The position numbers and the translations under genes are program-made. From an uncultured Rhodopila sp. (GTDB taxonomy: Bacteria > Pseudomonadota > Alphaproteobacteria > Acetobacterales > Acetobacteraceae), in NCBI GenBank assembly GCA_903932145.1, contig CAIZFE010000081.1, positions 1 through 64,000 of the forward strand: a stretch of DNA of 64,000 nucleotides, read 5' to 3'. The notes beneath the pieces were generated by a model that did no database searches, was not told the origin of the DNA, and saw only the letters and a program-made list of their open reading frames with translations. Below are positions 44,873 through 53,374 of this stretch, piece after piece. Each line of letters opens with the position of its first letter. The stretch's first letter is position 1.

Positions 44873-45877
44873 TCAGGGCATCATCTCCTGCGCCAGCAGC
44901 GTGTAGGATCGCCGGCGCGCGTCTGGGTCGTGCAATGTCGTCAGGACGGCGATTTCCTGCACGCCAAATTCAGCCCCCAGCGCCCGTAGTTTGTCAGCGA
45001 CAGCACCGGCGGTGCCATACAGCGCGCGAGACCGCATCCGCTCGATCCGCACCAGCTCGGCATCCGAGTAGGCTTGAGCCCCAGCCTCCTCCGGTGACAT
45101 CAACGCCGTATAAACACCCCGGTCACGGTTCAACCGCCACATCTCCCGTGAGCGGAACAAATAATCGGCCTCGTCCTGCGTTTCCGCCGCCATCGCCCAG
45201 ACGCACAGGCCCGCGTGCGGCGCGGCCAGCCGAACGCTGGGACGGAATCCTTCGCGATAAACCGCCAGTGCCTGATCGGCGCCGCGTCCGTCCGTGATGA
45301 AATGGGCAAAACAGAACGGCAGACCGAAATAGGCCGCGACCTGCGCGCCGAAATCCGAACTGCCGAGGATCCAGACTTCCGGGACGGTCGGTCCGCCCGG
45401 TTGCGCGCGGATATCGCGGAACGGATGCCCTTCGACCAATTTCTCGCCCGAAACCCAGGCCAGCAGATCGCGCACATCGGCGGGGAATTGGTCTGAAGCC
45501 GTGTCCGCCCGCGGGTTCAGCGCATGCGCCGTTTTCCCATCGGAGCCAGGCGCCCGGCCCAGGCCCAGATCGATCCGCCCGGGTGCGATCGCATCCAGTA
45601 CGCGGAACTGCTCCGCCACCTTCAGCGCCGAATAATGCGGCAGCATCACGCCGGCCGAACCAACGCGAATACGGCTTGTCGTTGCCGCGATGGCGGCGAT
45701 CAGGATTTCCGGCGCGGTCCCGGCCTGGCTGTCGGAGTTATGGTGTTCGGCGCACCAGTACCGGTGATAACCCAGCGCCTCGCAATGTTGTGCCAGCGCG
45801 ATGCTCTCGCGAATCGACGTGTCGGGGGAGCGTCCGGAGACGATGGTCGATTGGTCCAACACCGAAAGCCGTATCAT
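44873..45877 (-). CDS. LLM-class flavin-dependent oxidoreductase
   Basis: A 334-aa luciferase-like monooxygenase (TIM barrel). Typical stretches: RLSVLDQSTIVSGRSPDTSI, LGYHRYWCAEHHNSDSQAGT, RVGSAGVMLPHYSALKVAEQ and IDLGLGRAPGSDG. It belongs to the MsnO8-like subgroup that uses reduced FMN. Substrate unknown. It lies 11 bp after the DUF445 gene on the same strand, so they are probably cotranscribed. Confidence 0.88.
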   Translation of the reverse strand: MIRLSVLDQSTIVSGRSPDTSIRESIALAQHCEALGYHRYWCAEHHNSDSQAGTAPEILIAAIAATTSRIRVGSAGVMLPHYSALKVAEQFRVLDAIAPGRIDLGLGRAPGSDGKTAHALNPRADTASDQFPADVRDLLAWVSGEKLVEGHPFRDIRAQPGGPTVPEVWILGSSDFGAQVAAYFGLPFCFAHFITDGRGADQALAVYREGFRPSVRLAAPHAGLCVWAMAAETQDEADYLFRSREMWRLNRDRGVYTALMSPEEAGAQAYSDAELVRIERMRSRALYGTAGAVADKLRALGAEFGVQEIAVLTTLHDPDARRRSYTLLAQEMMP

Positions 45878-45888
45878 GCCCGCTCCGT

Positions 45889-47154
45889 TTAGAAATTGGT
45901 CTGTTTGAATAGCGTATCCAGCACCGCGTACAGCAGGCCGCCGACCAGGAATCCCACAATGGTTCCGTTCATGCGGATATATTGCAAGTCCTTGCCGATC
46001 CGCAGCTCCAGCCGGTCCACGATCGTCGCCGTGTCCCAGTTGGAAACCACCTGCCCGATAAACTCGGCGATCTGGATCTGGCCGGCCGGCATCAGCGTCC
46101 GAACGATCCCCTCGACGGCGGTTTGCAGCCGCATCCTGGCCCCGGGGTCGGCTTCCAGAATGGCGCCGAGGTTACCGAGCGCTGCCTCCACATAGGCGAC
46201 GACGCGTCCGTTGGGTTTCGCGATGTCAGCCTCCAGGCCGATGCGGATGCGCGCCCAAATGTCCCACATCCAGGCCTGGATGGTCTCGTGCGCCACCACG
46301 CGGCGAAGGGCGGCGCCGATTTCTGCGGCGCGATGCGGGTCGGTTTCCATACGGTCGATCTCGCGGTGAACCCATTCGTCGAACGCCAGCCGCAGGTCCG
46401 ATCCATCCGGACTCATTTTGTCGAGTTCCGCGTTGATTTGCGCCAATACACGCTTGGCGATCGAAGCGCCCACGGCCCAGCCGACGAGGCGGCCGCCCTG
46501 TTCGCGGACGCGTTCTTCGATGGCCTTACGCAACGCATCCTCGCGGCTGGCCAAGAGGATCTTCAGTTGGCCCAGTATGAAGCCGAACACCTCCTGATGC
46601 CGGCCGCCCTCCACCAGACTGTGCAGCACCCGGGTGACGACCTGACCGGCGGCCGGGCCGCCCACGATACGCGGCACAACCCTGGCCAACACGCGCCGGG
46701 CACGCCCGTCTTCCACGCTGGCCAACACGCGCGGCAGCATGCCCGACAGCGCCATCGCGGCGGGATGCGCGGCGGCCGGGTCGGCCAGGAACCGATGCAC
46801 GATCCCCGGCAGGTCCAGCCTGCCAAGCAGGTTGGACACCTCGGTGCTGGTGAAGACATGCGTCGCGACAAAGCGCCCGAGCGCCTGGCCGAGACGGTGG
46901 CGCTCGTTCGGGATAATGGCGGTGTGGGGGATTGGCAGGCCCAACGGATGGCGAAACAAGGCGGTGACAGCGAACCAATCCGCGATTCCGCCGACGAACC
47001 CGGCTTTGGCCGAGGCTTGCAGCAAGCCGCCCCACCAGTTCGGCGGGGTAAAATAGCTGGCGATCGTCAAACCGGCCATCAGGACCAGCAAACCGGTCGC
47101 GAACAGGCGGTGGTTGCGCAGGGTACGCCGGGCGAGAACGTCGGGATTGATCAT
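45889..47154 (-). CDS. DUF445 membrane protein
   Basis: A 421-aa protein of the DUF445 (YjiN-like) family. One helix near the N-terminus, then the signature LLQASAKAGFVGGIADWFAV with ALFRHPLGLPIPHTAIIPNE and LGRFVATHVF, a long helical body, and a C-terminal membrane segment (MNGTIVGFLVGGLLYAVLDT). Function unknown; an envelope-structural role is often suggested. Divergent from the metal ABC operon across a 63-bp gap. Confidence 0.88.
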   Translation of the reverse strand: MINPDVLARRTLRNHRLFATGLLVLMAGLTIASYFTPPNWWGGLLQASAKAGFVGGIADWFAVTALFRHPLGLPIPHTAIIPNERHRLGQALGRFVATHVFTSTEVSNLLGRLDLPGIVHRFLADPAAAHPAAMALSGMLPRVLASVEDGRARRVLARVVPRIVGGPAAGQVVTRVLHSLVEGGRHQEVFGFILGQLKILLASREDALRKAIEERVREQGGRLVGWAVGASIAKRVLAQINAELDKMSPDGSDLRLAFDEWVHREIDRMETDPHRAAEIGAALRRVVAHETIQAWMWDIWARIRIGLEADIAKPNGRVVAYVEAALGNLGAILEADPGARMRLQTAVEGIVRTLMPAGQIQIAEFIGQVVSNWDTATIVDRLELRIGKDLQYIRMNGTIVGFLVGGLLYAVLDTLFKQTNF

Positions 47155-47203
47155 CGATTGTCAGTTTAGGCGCGCGTGGCTCTTCCGTCCAACGGGATGT
47201 AAT

Positions 47204-47216
47204 GTTATACTGTAAC
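47204..47216 (+). promoter_or_regulatory. Zur-like box overlapping a -10 element
   Basis: GTTATACTGTAAC is a 13-bp dyad with a single mismatched pair and resembles the GTTATA-type core of Zur operators. It overlaps TATACT (47206-47211), a good -10 hexamer. The predicted transcription start, about seven bases on, falls on or next to the ATG at 47218. A Zur repressor would therefore block polymerase directly. Confidence 0.5.
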
Positions 47217-47217
47217 C

Positions 47218-47319
47218 ATGATCGACCCCTTGTCCCCTACCGCCGGCGCGTCTTCCCGCCTTATCCTGGCGGCGGCGGTGCTTGTGGTGGTTTGGGCGGC
47301 TGTGGTGTGGGCGCTATGA
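47218..47319 (+). CDS. 33-aa membrane peptide heading the metal ABC operon
   Basis: A short frame MIDPLSPTAGASSRLILAAA followed by VLVVVWAAVVWAL: a polar N-terminus and one 19-residue hydrophobic helix. Its TGA overlaps the ATG of the ATPase gene (ATGA), implying coupling. It lies directly behind the Zur-like box and may be translated from a leaderless mRNA. It could be a small transporter subunit or a translational leader; no family is recognised. It occupies the place where a periplasmic binding-protein gene would often stand. Confidence 0.5.
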   Translation: MIDPLSPTAGASSRLILAAAVLVVVWAAVVWAL

Positions 47320-47978
47320 TCACACTATCCGGCGTTGAACTGCGCCATGGCGAGCGGCTGATTGTATCCGGCCTCTCCGGTCAGATCCAAACCGGCAGTC
47401 TGACGGCGCTGATCGGCTCCAATGGATCGGGCAAGACCACGCTGCTGCGCGCGATTGCCGGCTTGCATCCGCTGAGCAGTGGCCGGATCGACCTGGGCGG
47501 ACTAACGCCGCCGGATATCGCGCTGCTGGCGCAAGGCAGCCATCTGGACCGCTCTTTCCCGATCACCTGCCGCGACGTGGTGGCACTGGCGGCGACTCGG
47601 GTCGGTCCGTTCCGGTCGATCGGCAAGGACCGCTTGGCGGCAACGAATGCGGCTTTAACCCGAGTGGGTCTGCATGAGATGGGCTCGCGGCCCATCCAGG
47701 CCTTATCCGCCGGTCAGTTCCAGCGTGTGCTGTTCGCGCGCACGATCGTGCAGGATGCGCGGCTGATCCTGCTGGACGAACCGTTTACCGCCGTCGATGC
47801 CTCGACGACCCGGCTACTCTTGTCCGTGATCCAGGACTGGCATGCGCAAGGCCGCACCGTGATCGCGGTGCTACATGATATCGAACTGGTGCGCCGGCAT
47901 TTCCCGCACACTCTGTTGCTGTCGGGCCAAACCGCGTCCTGGGACGCATTGCCAGCTCCGGGGCTCCAGGCCGCCTGA
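47316..47978 (+). CDS. znuC: Metal (zinc/manganese-type) ABC transporter ATPase
   Basis: A 220-aa ABC ATPase. Walker A IGSNGSGKTTLLRAI, Q-loop LLAQGSHLDRSFP, signature LSAGQFQRVLFAR, Walker B LILLDEPFTAVD and H-loop VIAVLHDIE. The QxxxxDRSFPITC region and short length fit the ZnuC/MntB (metal importer) group. The start at 47316 is coupled to the 33-aa peptide, and the stop/start overlap at 47978 couples it to the permease. Zinc is inferred from the upstream box, not from the protein. Confidence 0.82.
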   Translation: MITLSGVELRHGERLIVSGLSGQIQTGSLTALIGSNGSGKTTLLRAIAGLHPLSSGRIDLGGLTPPDIALLAQGSHLDRSFPITCRDVVALAATRVGPFRSIGKDRLAATNAALTRVGLHEMGSRPIQALSAGQFQRVLFARTIVQDARLILLDEPFTAVDASTTRLLLSVIQDWHAQGRTVIAVLHDIELVRRHFPHTLLLSGQTASWDALPAPGLQAA

Positions 47979-48826
47979 TGCTCGATTTCCTCTGGGAGCC
48001 GTTTGCGCTCGGTTTTATGCGCCGAGCCTTGGCCGGGTGTCTGGCTTTGTCGGTCGCAGCCCCGCCACTGGGCGTTTTCCTCGTCCTGCGGCGCATGAGC
48101 CTGATGAGCGACGTGTTGCAGCACGGCGTTCTGCCTGGCATCGCGATCGGCGCGATTTTCGCCGGGTTGTCGGTTTGGGCGATGGGAATCGGCGGAGTCG
48201 TCGCCGGATTGGCTGTGGCGGTGCTGGCCGGCTGGCTGGCGCGCCGGACCGGCGGGCGGGAGGACAGCCAACTCGCCGGCATGTATCTTCTCGCGCTGGC
48301 GGCCGGCGTGGCGTTGATCTCGACCCAGCATAGTATCGATCTGACGCACCTGCTGTTCGGCAACGTGCTGGCGGTGGATAACGCGGCCTTATTCGGGATG
48401 GCCGGGGTGGCGACGATCGCCTTGCCCGTCCTGGCATTAATTTGGCGGCCGCTGGTGCTGGAAAGCCTCGATCCCGGGTTCATGGCGGCGACGTCGGGTA
48501 GGGGAGGGGTCTGGCATCTGATCTTTTTGATGCTGGTCGTGCTGTGCGTCGTGTCGGGGTTTGTGGCGTTGGGCACGCTGATGTCGGTTGGTCTGATGAT
48601 GTTACCGGCCATCGCCGCCCGGCATTGGTCCGATTCGTTGTCGGGACAGGTCCGCGTGGCGGTGTTGCTGGCGTGCCTGTCGTCGGTCGGCGGCCTGATC
48701 CTGTCCTACAATCTGGATATCCCGGCCGGCCCGTCGATCGTGCTGACGGCGGGTGGTCTGTGGGTTGTCAGCATGTTGACCGGCCCGCGCGCCAGCTTGT
48801 GGCGGCAGGCCATACCAAACGCCTAA
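47978..48826 (+). CDS. znuB: Metal ABC transporter permease
   Basis: A 282-aa ABC-3 family permease with eight or so helices. LGVFLVLRRMSLMSDVLQHG with VLPGIAIGAIFAG is the family signature (S-D---H-VLPG). Late motifs are GFVALGTLMSVGLMMLPAIA and RHWSDSLSGQVRVAVLLACL. Partner of the preceding ATPase. No substrate-binding protein gene follows; the next gene is a sugar epimerase with its own ribosome site 49 bp on. Confidence 0.85.
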   Translation: MLDFLWEPFALGFMRRALAGCLALSVAAPPLGVFLVLRRMSLMSDVLQHGVLPGIAIGAIFAGLSVWAMGIGGVVAGLAVAVLAGWLARRTGGREDSQLAGMYLLALAAGVALISTQHSIDLTHLLFGNVLAVDNAALFGMAGVATIALPVLALIWRPLVLESLDPGFMAATSGRGGVWHLIFLMLVVLCVVSGFVALGTLMSVGLMMLPAIAARHWSDSLSGQVRVAVLLACLSSVGGLILSYNLDIPAGPSIVLTAGGLWVVSMLTGPRASLWRQAIPNA

Positions 48827-48875
48827 TCTTGCCATTTTGTGGCGTCACACACTCGCCACGCGGTAAGGAGCGGTC

Positions 48876-49847
48876 ATGGACTGGTCAGGTCGAAAAGTAT
48901 TCGTAACAGGCGGCGCCGGGTTCCTCGGTTCCAACCTGTGTCACGCGTTGGTCGCCAAGGGGGCCAGGGTGACAGCCCTCGACGGTTTCCTGTTTGGCGG
49001 GGGCGCCAATCCACGCAACCTGGATGGCGCGGAGCTGGAGTTCGTCCGCGGCGACATTAGAGAGCTCGACTTGCGCCCCTTGTGCGAGGGGGCCGAGGTC
49101 ATCTTCAACCTCGCCGCGCAAACCAGCCACATGGGCGGTCAGGCCGATCCGCTGGCTGACATCGCGGTCAACGCGGTTGCCCAGGTCCGGCTGATCCAGG
49201 CCGCGCGCGAGGCCGCGCCGGATGCGATCGTCGTGCACGCCTCGACGCGCCAGTTCTACGGCCGCGTCGAAAAGCTGCCGGTGGACGAGCATCAGCCGGT
49301 CGCTCCGCCTGACGCCAACGGCGTATCGAAATTCGCCGGTGAGCAGTACTGGATGCTGGAAAACCGGGTCCGCAACCGGCCGGTGGTCTCGTTACGCCTG
49401 ACCAACTGCTATGGCCCGCGCCTGCGCATTCGCGACGCGCGCCAGACATTCCTGGGAATCTGGATCCGCTGCGTGCTGGAAAACCGGCCATTCGAGGTCT
49501 GGGGAGGCGCCCAGTTGCGCGATCTGACCTACGTCGATGACGTGACGGACGCGTTCCTGGCCGCGGCCGAAAATCCGGCCTGTCATGGCGGTATCTATAA
49601 CATCGGCGGCGCGCCTCCGGCGTCGTTGCTGGAACTGGCCGATATCGTGGTGCGCCTGTCCGGCGGCACCGGACACTACACCACGCGGGAGTTTCCGGCC
49701 GATCGGGCGCGGATCGACATCGGTAGCTACCATGCCGATGACACGGCCTTTCGGAAAGCGTCGGGCTGGGCGCCGGTGACGTCGCTGGAAGATGGCATCG
49801 GCCGCACGTTGGCATGGTACAAAACCCGGTTGGCGGATTACCTATGA
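48876..49847 (+). CDS. NAD-dependent epimerase/dehydratase
   Basis: A 323-aa extended SDR. NAD motif [11 protein letters not shown] at 11-21, [36 protein letters not shown] and [20 protein letters not shown] are typical of sugar-nucleotide epimerases/dehydratases. The catalytic YxxxK motif reads NGVSK: Asn148 replaces Tyr, while Lys152 remains. The enzyme may therefore be altered or inactive, or use another residue. AAGGAG precedes ATG 48876, and ATGA links it to the aminotransferase. The pair probably makes an amino-sugar for surface polysaccharide. Confidence 0.88.
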   Translation: MDWSGRKVFVTGGAGFLGSNLCHALVAKGARVTALDGFLFGGGANPRNLDGAELEFVRGDIRELDLRPLCEGAEVIFNLAAQTSHMGGQADPLADIAVNAVAQVRLIQAAREAAPDAIVVHASTRQFYGRVEKLPVDEHQPVAPPDANGVSKFAGEQYWMLENRVRNRPVVSLRLTNCYGPRLRIRDARQTFLGIWIRCVLENRPFEVWGGAQLRDLTYVDDVTDAFLAAAENPACHGGIYNIGGAPPASLLELADIVVRLSGGTGHYTTREFPADRARIDIGSYHADDTAFRKASGWAPVTSLEDGIGRTLAWYKTRLADYL

Positions 49848-50968
49848 TCCCACAAGCAAATCCCGGCGCCGGCTATCGCGCGCTGAAGGCTGAGATCGAC
49901 GGCGCCGTCGCGCGGGCGCTGTCATCCGGTTGGTACATCCTCGGCAACGAACTGCGGGCGTTTGAGGCCGAATTCGCCGCGTGGCTGGGGGTTTCCTCGG
50001 TCATTGGTTGTGGAAACGGTACCGACGCGATCGCGCTGGCCCTGCGTGGCCTGGGCGTCGGCGCGGGCGCTACTGTTGTTACGGTCTCCCACACCGCCGT
50101 CGCGACGGTCGCGGCGATCGAGATGACCGGTGCGACGCCATTACTGGTCGATATCGATCCGGTCCATTACACGATGGACCCGGACGCATTGCAAAGCGTG
50201 CTGGAACAACCGCCGCCGGGATTGCCACCGATCAAAGCGGTGGTCGCCGTGCATTTATACGGTCAACCGGTGGACCTGGACCGGATCGTTCCGCTATGTC
50301 GCCGCTTCAACGTGGCACTGATCGAGGACTGCGCCCAGGCGCACGGTGCCAGATGGCACGGCCAACGCGTCGGCACGTTCGGCGATGCCGCCACCTTCAG
50401 CTTCTATCCGACCAAGAACCTGGGCGCGTTGGGCGATGGCGGCGCGGTCGCGGTGTCCGACCCGGCTCTGGCCGAGAAAATCGCGGCGCTGCGGCAATAT
50501 GGTTGGCATAAACATTACATCAGCGACGAAGTCGGCGTGAACAGCCGGCTGGACGAAATCCAGGCCGCCATCCTGCGCGCCAAACTGCCGCATCTCGATC
50601 GCCACAATGATCGGCGTGGCGAAATCGCGGCAGCCTACACCGCCGCCTTGCCGGAGTGCACGCTCAGCCCGCCGGTTCAACGCGCGGGGGCGGGATCTGT
50701 CTTCCATCTTTATGTCACGCGTTCGAAACAGCGAGACCGGTTCCAGGCGGATCTGAAGGCGGCCGGCATCGGCACCGGCATTCACTATCCGATGCCGGTT
50801 CACCTGCAGCCCGCCTATGCCGGCCGCGTAGCGCTCGGTCCATCCGGTTGCCCGGAAACCGAAACCGCCTCGCGCGAAATCCTCAGCCTGCCGATGTATC
50901 CGGAACTGAGCGACGCGGATGTCGAGACGGTCTGTTCCGCTCTTAAAACGCTACTTCGGCACGACTGA
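49844..50968 (+). CDS. DegT/DnrJ/EryC1/StrS-family sugar aminotransferase
   Basis: A 374-aa PLP enzyme. [20 protein letters not shown] binds the cofactor phosphate, [12 protein letters not shown] holds the PLP-ring Asp, and the Schiff-base Lys191 lies in [34 protein letters not shown] and the C-terminal [13 protein letters not shown] are family-typical. It transaminates a keto-sugar nucleotide, presumably the product of the preceding epimerase. Its 3' end overlaps the convergent small secreted-protein gene by 18 bp. Confidence 0.93.
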   Translation: MIPQANPGAGYRALKAEIDGAVARALSSGWYILGNELRAFEAEFAAWLGVSSVIGCGNGTDAIALALRGLGVGAGATVVTVSHTAVATVAAIEMTGATPLLVDIDPVHYTMDPDALQSVLEQPPPGLPPIKAVVAVHLYGQPVDLDRIVPLCRRFNVALIEDCAQAHGARWHGQRVGTFGDAATFSFYPTKNLGALGDGGAVAVSDPALAEKIAALRQYGWHKHYISDEVGVNSRLDEIQAAILRAKLPHLDRHNDRRGEIAAAYTAALPECTLSPPVQRAGAGSVFHLYVTRSKQRDRFQADLKAAGIGTGIHYPMPVHLQPAYAGRVALGPSGCPETETASREILSLPMYPELSDADVETVCSALKTLLRHD

Positions 50969-51265
50969 CGGATTGCCGCCGGGAGAACCCGGCGGCGGGA
51001 TCACCGGCGTGATGCCGGAGCCGTTACGGGGTGGACTGACGGTCATGCCGGGGTCCACGTTCGGCGGCGTGATCGTGCCCTTGCGATTCGACAGGCGCTG
51101 GCTCAGGTCGTTATCCGGCGGCGCGATTCTTTCCGGCGGCGACGCGGTGTTCGGCGGCGCGACAGGCACCGTCGGGTTGGCCGGCGGCAAGGCTTGCGGG
51201 TTTTGTGCCATGGCCGGCACGGCTGCCAGCACCCCGGCGGCGAGGCATAAAATTGGCTTCATCAT
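50951..51265 (-). CDS. Small secreted Pro-rich protein of unknown function
   Basis: A 104-aa protein. Signal peptide [20 protein letters not shown] with a cleavage site after AMA, then a disordered mature part very rich in Pro and Asn ([20 protein letters not shown]) with the central [25 protein letters not shown] lies nine bases before ATG 51265. It probably acts in the periplasm; no enzymatic fold is expected. Confidence 0.75.
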   Translation of the reverse strand: MMKPILCLAAGVLAAVPAMAQNPQALPPANPTVPVAPPNTASPPERIAPPDNDLSQRLSNRKGTITPPNVDPGMTVSPPRNGSGITPVIPPPGSPGGNPSVVPK

Positions 51266-51377
51266 GCAACGACTCCTGTCGGTTGGGTTGCGTGAATTCG
51301 GTCCCGATCACAATGACCGCCCGGCTGGCCGGCGGTTCGCCCGTTTCCGCACCGATGCGCGGCAGGGCAACGATTCC

Positions 51378-51550
51378 CTCCGTGGACCTCCGGGTTCGTC
51401 GTGCTGCCTCCGTGATGACTCTTTCCTTGTTTTCTGTCTGGCATCGCGAACCGGCGCCCCCCGGACGTTCGTGGGGCCTCGACGGGTGGGCCGGAAAACA
51501 AGGAAAGAGTCATCACGGAGGCAACACGAGGAACGAAAAGGTCCACGGAG
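51378..51550. repeat. MITE-like element with 57-bp inverted arms
   Basis: The left arm 51378-51434 (CTCCGTGGACCTCCGGGTTC onward) and right arm 51494-51550 are inverted copies. The inner 28 bases (GCCTCCGTGATGACTCTTTC, then CTTGTTTTC) are identical and the outer part has a few differences. The 59-bp interior carries no gene. The whole lies in the gap between two minus-strand small genes. Confidence 0.8.
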
Positions 51551-51655
51551 CAAAACGATTGCATGCCGATGCGGGGTGATGTTGAGAGGCTGCTATTTGG
51601 AATCGCCCCTATGATAGGTTCAGAGCCATGAACGTAATCCCGGATGTTCGCACAC

Positions 51656-51928
51656 TTAACGCGCGGACATGCCTGGCGTTCCCGGCTTGGCCAGATCGCT
51701 ATAATCACTTGCAACCGCCTCGGCCGGTTCGAAAAAATCCGTCATCGCATCGTTCAGTCGGGCCGACTGTTGGGTCCCGTCGGCATCCAGCACGCTCATC
51801 GCCAGGGTCTTGCGCGTTTGCACCCAGCCCGACGGATTGTCATCGCGAACCGCCATATGGGTGATGAGCTGTCGCACCACGGTTTCCAGTACAGTCAGGT
51901 GCGCAGAGATTTCATCGATCTCCGTCAT
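51656..51928 (-). CDS. Small soluble protein of unknown function
   Basis: A 90-aa acidic, mainly helical protein (MTEIDEISAHLTVLETVVRQ, then LITHMAVRDDNPSGWVQTRK). GGAG stands eight bases before ATG 51928. The composition and good ribosome site argue that it is real. The N-terminal heptad-like pattern suggests a coiled coil. No family was recognised. Confidence 0.65.
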   Translation of the reverse strand: MTEIDEISAHLTVLETVVRQLITHMAVRDDNPSGWVQTRKTLAMSVLDADGTQQSARLNDAMTDFFEPAEAVASDYSDLAKPGTPGMSAR

Positions 51929-52021
51929 GGGCAGCTCCAGTGCTTGGTGGTGATGCCTCGTTGTCTAGCACCGCCCGGGGCACTCGGGACGCACAAACCG
52001 ACCTGCTGACGGGATCGTGAG

Positions 52022-52109
52022 GATCGCTGCGGCGCAGCGCAAAATAGATCGCTGCGGCGCAGCGACAAACTGATTGTTGCGGCGCAGCGAAAAACAGATT
52101 GACGCGGCA
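52022..52109. repeat. Tandem 25-bp repeats, 3.5 copies, each with a GC dyad
   Basis: Three consecutive 25-bp units begin at 52022, 52047 and 52072, with a partial fourth at 52097. Units 1 and 2 share GATCGCTGCGGCGCAGCG and unit 3 has GATTGTTGCGGCGCAGCG. Units 1 and 2 contain the dyad CTGC-N3-GCAG. The spacing puts the dyads about 2.4 helical turns apart. They lie between the divergent small-protein gene and serC, upstream of the serC leader, so they look like an operator array. Confidence 0.8.
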
Positions 52110-52110
52110 A

Positions 52111-52184
52111 CGGCGGGCGCCTAAACGCCGCGGTGGGTCACGTCCCCCCACCGGGACGCTTTTCTTCTGTAAGGGAGAGCCACG
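52111..52184 (+). ncRNA. Probable serC leader RNA (cis-regulatory)
   Basis: The 5' leader of serC can form a hairpin CGGTGGG (52131-52137) with CCCACCG (52147-52153). It can alternatively form CGTCCC (52141-52146) with GGGACG (52153-52158), which is followed by CTTTTCTTCT like an intrinsic terminator. The two overlap and exclude each other. A further small stem (CGGCG/CGCCG, 52111-52130) lies upstream, and the ribosome site AGGGAGAG follows at 52171-52178. Location before alphaproteobacterial serC-serA and the layout fit the known serC RNA motif (Corbino et al.). A covariance check was not possible here. Confidence 0.6.
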
Positions 52185-53360
52185 ATGGCAAACACCACGA
52201 CACCGGATGTGCGTCCGGAAAATCCAAATTTTTCATCCGGCCCCTGCGCCAAACGGCCCGGCTTTACGCTGGATGCCCTGTCGGGCGCATTCCTCGGCCG
52301 CAGCCACCGCGCCGCCGAACCGAAGGCCAGACTGGCCGAAGTTATCTCCCTGTCACGCTCGATCCTTGGCATTCCCGCCGGCTGGCGTCTCGCCATCGTG
52401 CCGGGCTCCGACACCGGCGCCGTCGAAATGGCGCTGTGGTCGATGCTGGGCGCGCGCGGCGTCGATATCGTTTCTTTCGAGAGCTTTGGTGAAGGCTGGG
52501 CGACCGACATCGTCAAGCACCTGAAGCTGCCCGATGCTCGGGTGTTGTCCGCACCCTACGGAGAATTGCCTGATCTGGCCCTGGTCGATCCGGCCCGCGA
52601 TGTCGTGTTTACGTGGAACGGAACGACCTCCGGCGTGCGGATGCCGAATGCGGATTGGATTGCCGACGACCGTCAGGGTCTGGCGATCTGCGATGCCACA
52701 TCCGCCGCGTTCGCGATGGATCTGCCGTGGAACAAGCTGGATGTCGTTACCTGGTCCTGGCAGAAAGTGCTGGGCGGGGAGGCCGCGCACGGCATGTTGG
52801 CGCTGTCGCCGCGCGCCGTCGAACGCCTGGAAACCTATACCCCGGCGTGGCCGCTGCCAAAAATCTTCCGCCTGACCTCCAAAGGCAAGATCGCCGAGGG
52901 TGTCTTCAAGGGCGAAACGATCAACACCCCGTCCATGTTGTGCGTCGAGGATGCGTACGATGGCCTGCGCTGGGCGCAAAGCATCGGCGGACTCCCCGCC
53001 CTGATCGCTCGGTCCGAAGCCAATCTGGCGGCTGTCGAAGCGTGGGTCGCGCAAAGCGACTGGGCCGGCTTCCTGGCCACCGACGAAAAAATCCGCTCGT
53101 GCACGTCGATCTGCTTAAAGATCACCGCGCCCTGGTTCACCGCGCTGCCGGCCGACGGCCAAACAAAGGCGGCGAAGCAGGTTGCGTCGTTGCTGGAAAA
53201 GCAAGGTGTCGCCTATGACATCGCCGCTTACCGTGACGCACCGCCGGGCCTGCGTATCTGGGCCGGCGCCACTGTCGAAACCTCCGATGTCCAGGCACTG
53301 CTGCCCTGGCTGGATTGGGCCGCCGCCCGCGTCGCCGAAACATTCGCTTCCGTTCAGTAA
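52185..53360 (+). CDS. serC: Phosphoserine aminotransferase
   Basis: A 391-aa class V aminotransferase of the alphaproteobacterial SerC type. It begins [20 protein letters not shown], has [20 protein letters not shown], the PLP-Lys in [20 protein letters not shown], and [20 protein letters not shown]. It converts 3-phosphohydroxypyruvate and glutamate to phosphoserine. The ATG at 52185 follows AGGGAGAG. serA follows after 14 bp. Expression is probably governed by the leader structure upstream. Confidence 0.95.
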   Translation: MANTTTPDVRPENPNFSSGPCAKRPGFTLDALSGAFLGRSHRAAEPKARLAEVISLSRSILGIPAGWRLAIVPGSDTGAVEMALWSMLGARGVDIVSFESFGEGWATDIVKHLKLPDARVLSAPYGELPDLALVDPARDVVFTWNGTTSGVRMPNADWIADDRQGLAICDATSAAFAMDLPWNKLDVVTWSWQKVLGGEAAHGMLALSPRAVERLETYTPAWPLPKIFRLTSKGKIAEGVFKGETINTPSMLCVEDAYDGLRWAQSIGGLPALIARSEANLAAVEAWVAQSDWAGFLATDEKIRSCTSICLKITAPWFTALPADGQTKAAKQVASLLEKQGVAYDIAAYRDAPPGLRIWAGATVETSDVQALLPWLDWAAARVAETFASVQ

Positions 53361-53374
53361 CGTTAGGACGTCCC

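Noticed and set aside
52022-52109. CRISPR array
   Set aside because: The 25-bp units abut without unique spacers, so they are plain tandem repeats; no cas genes are present.
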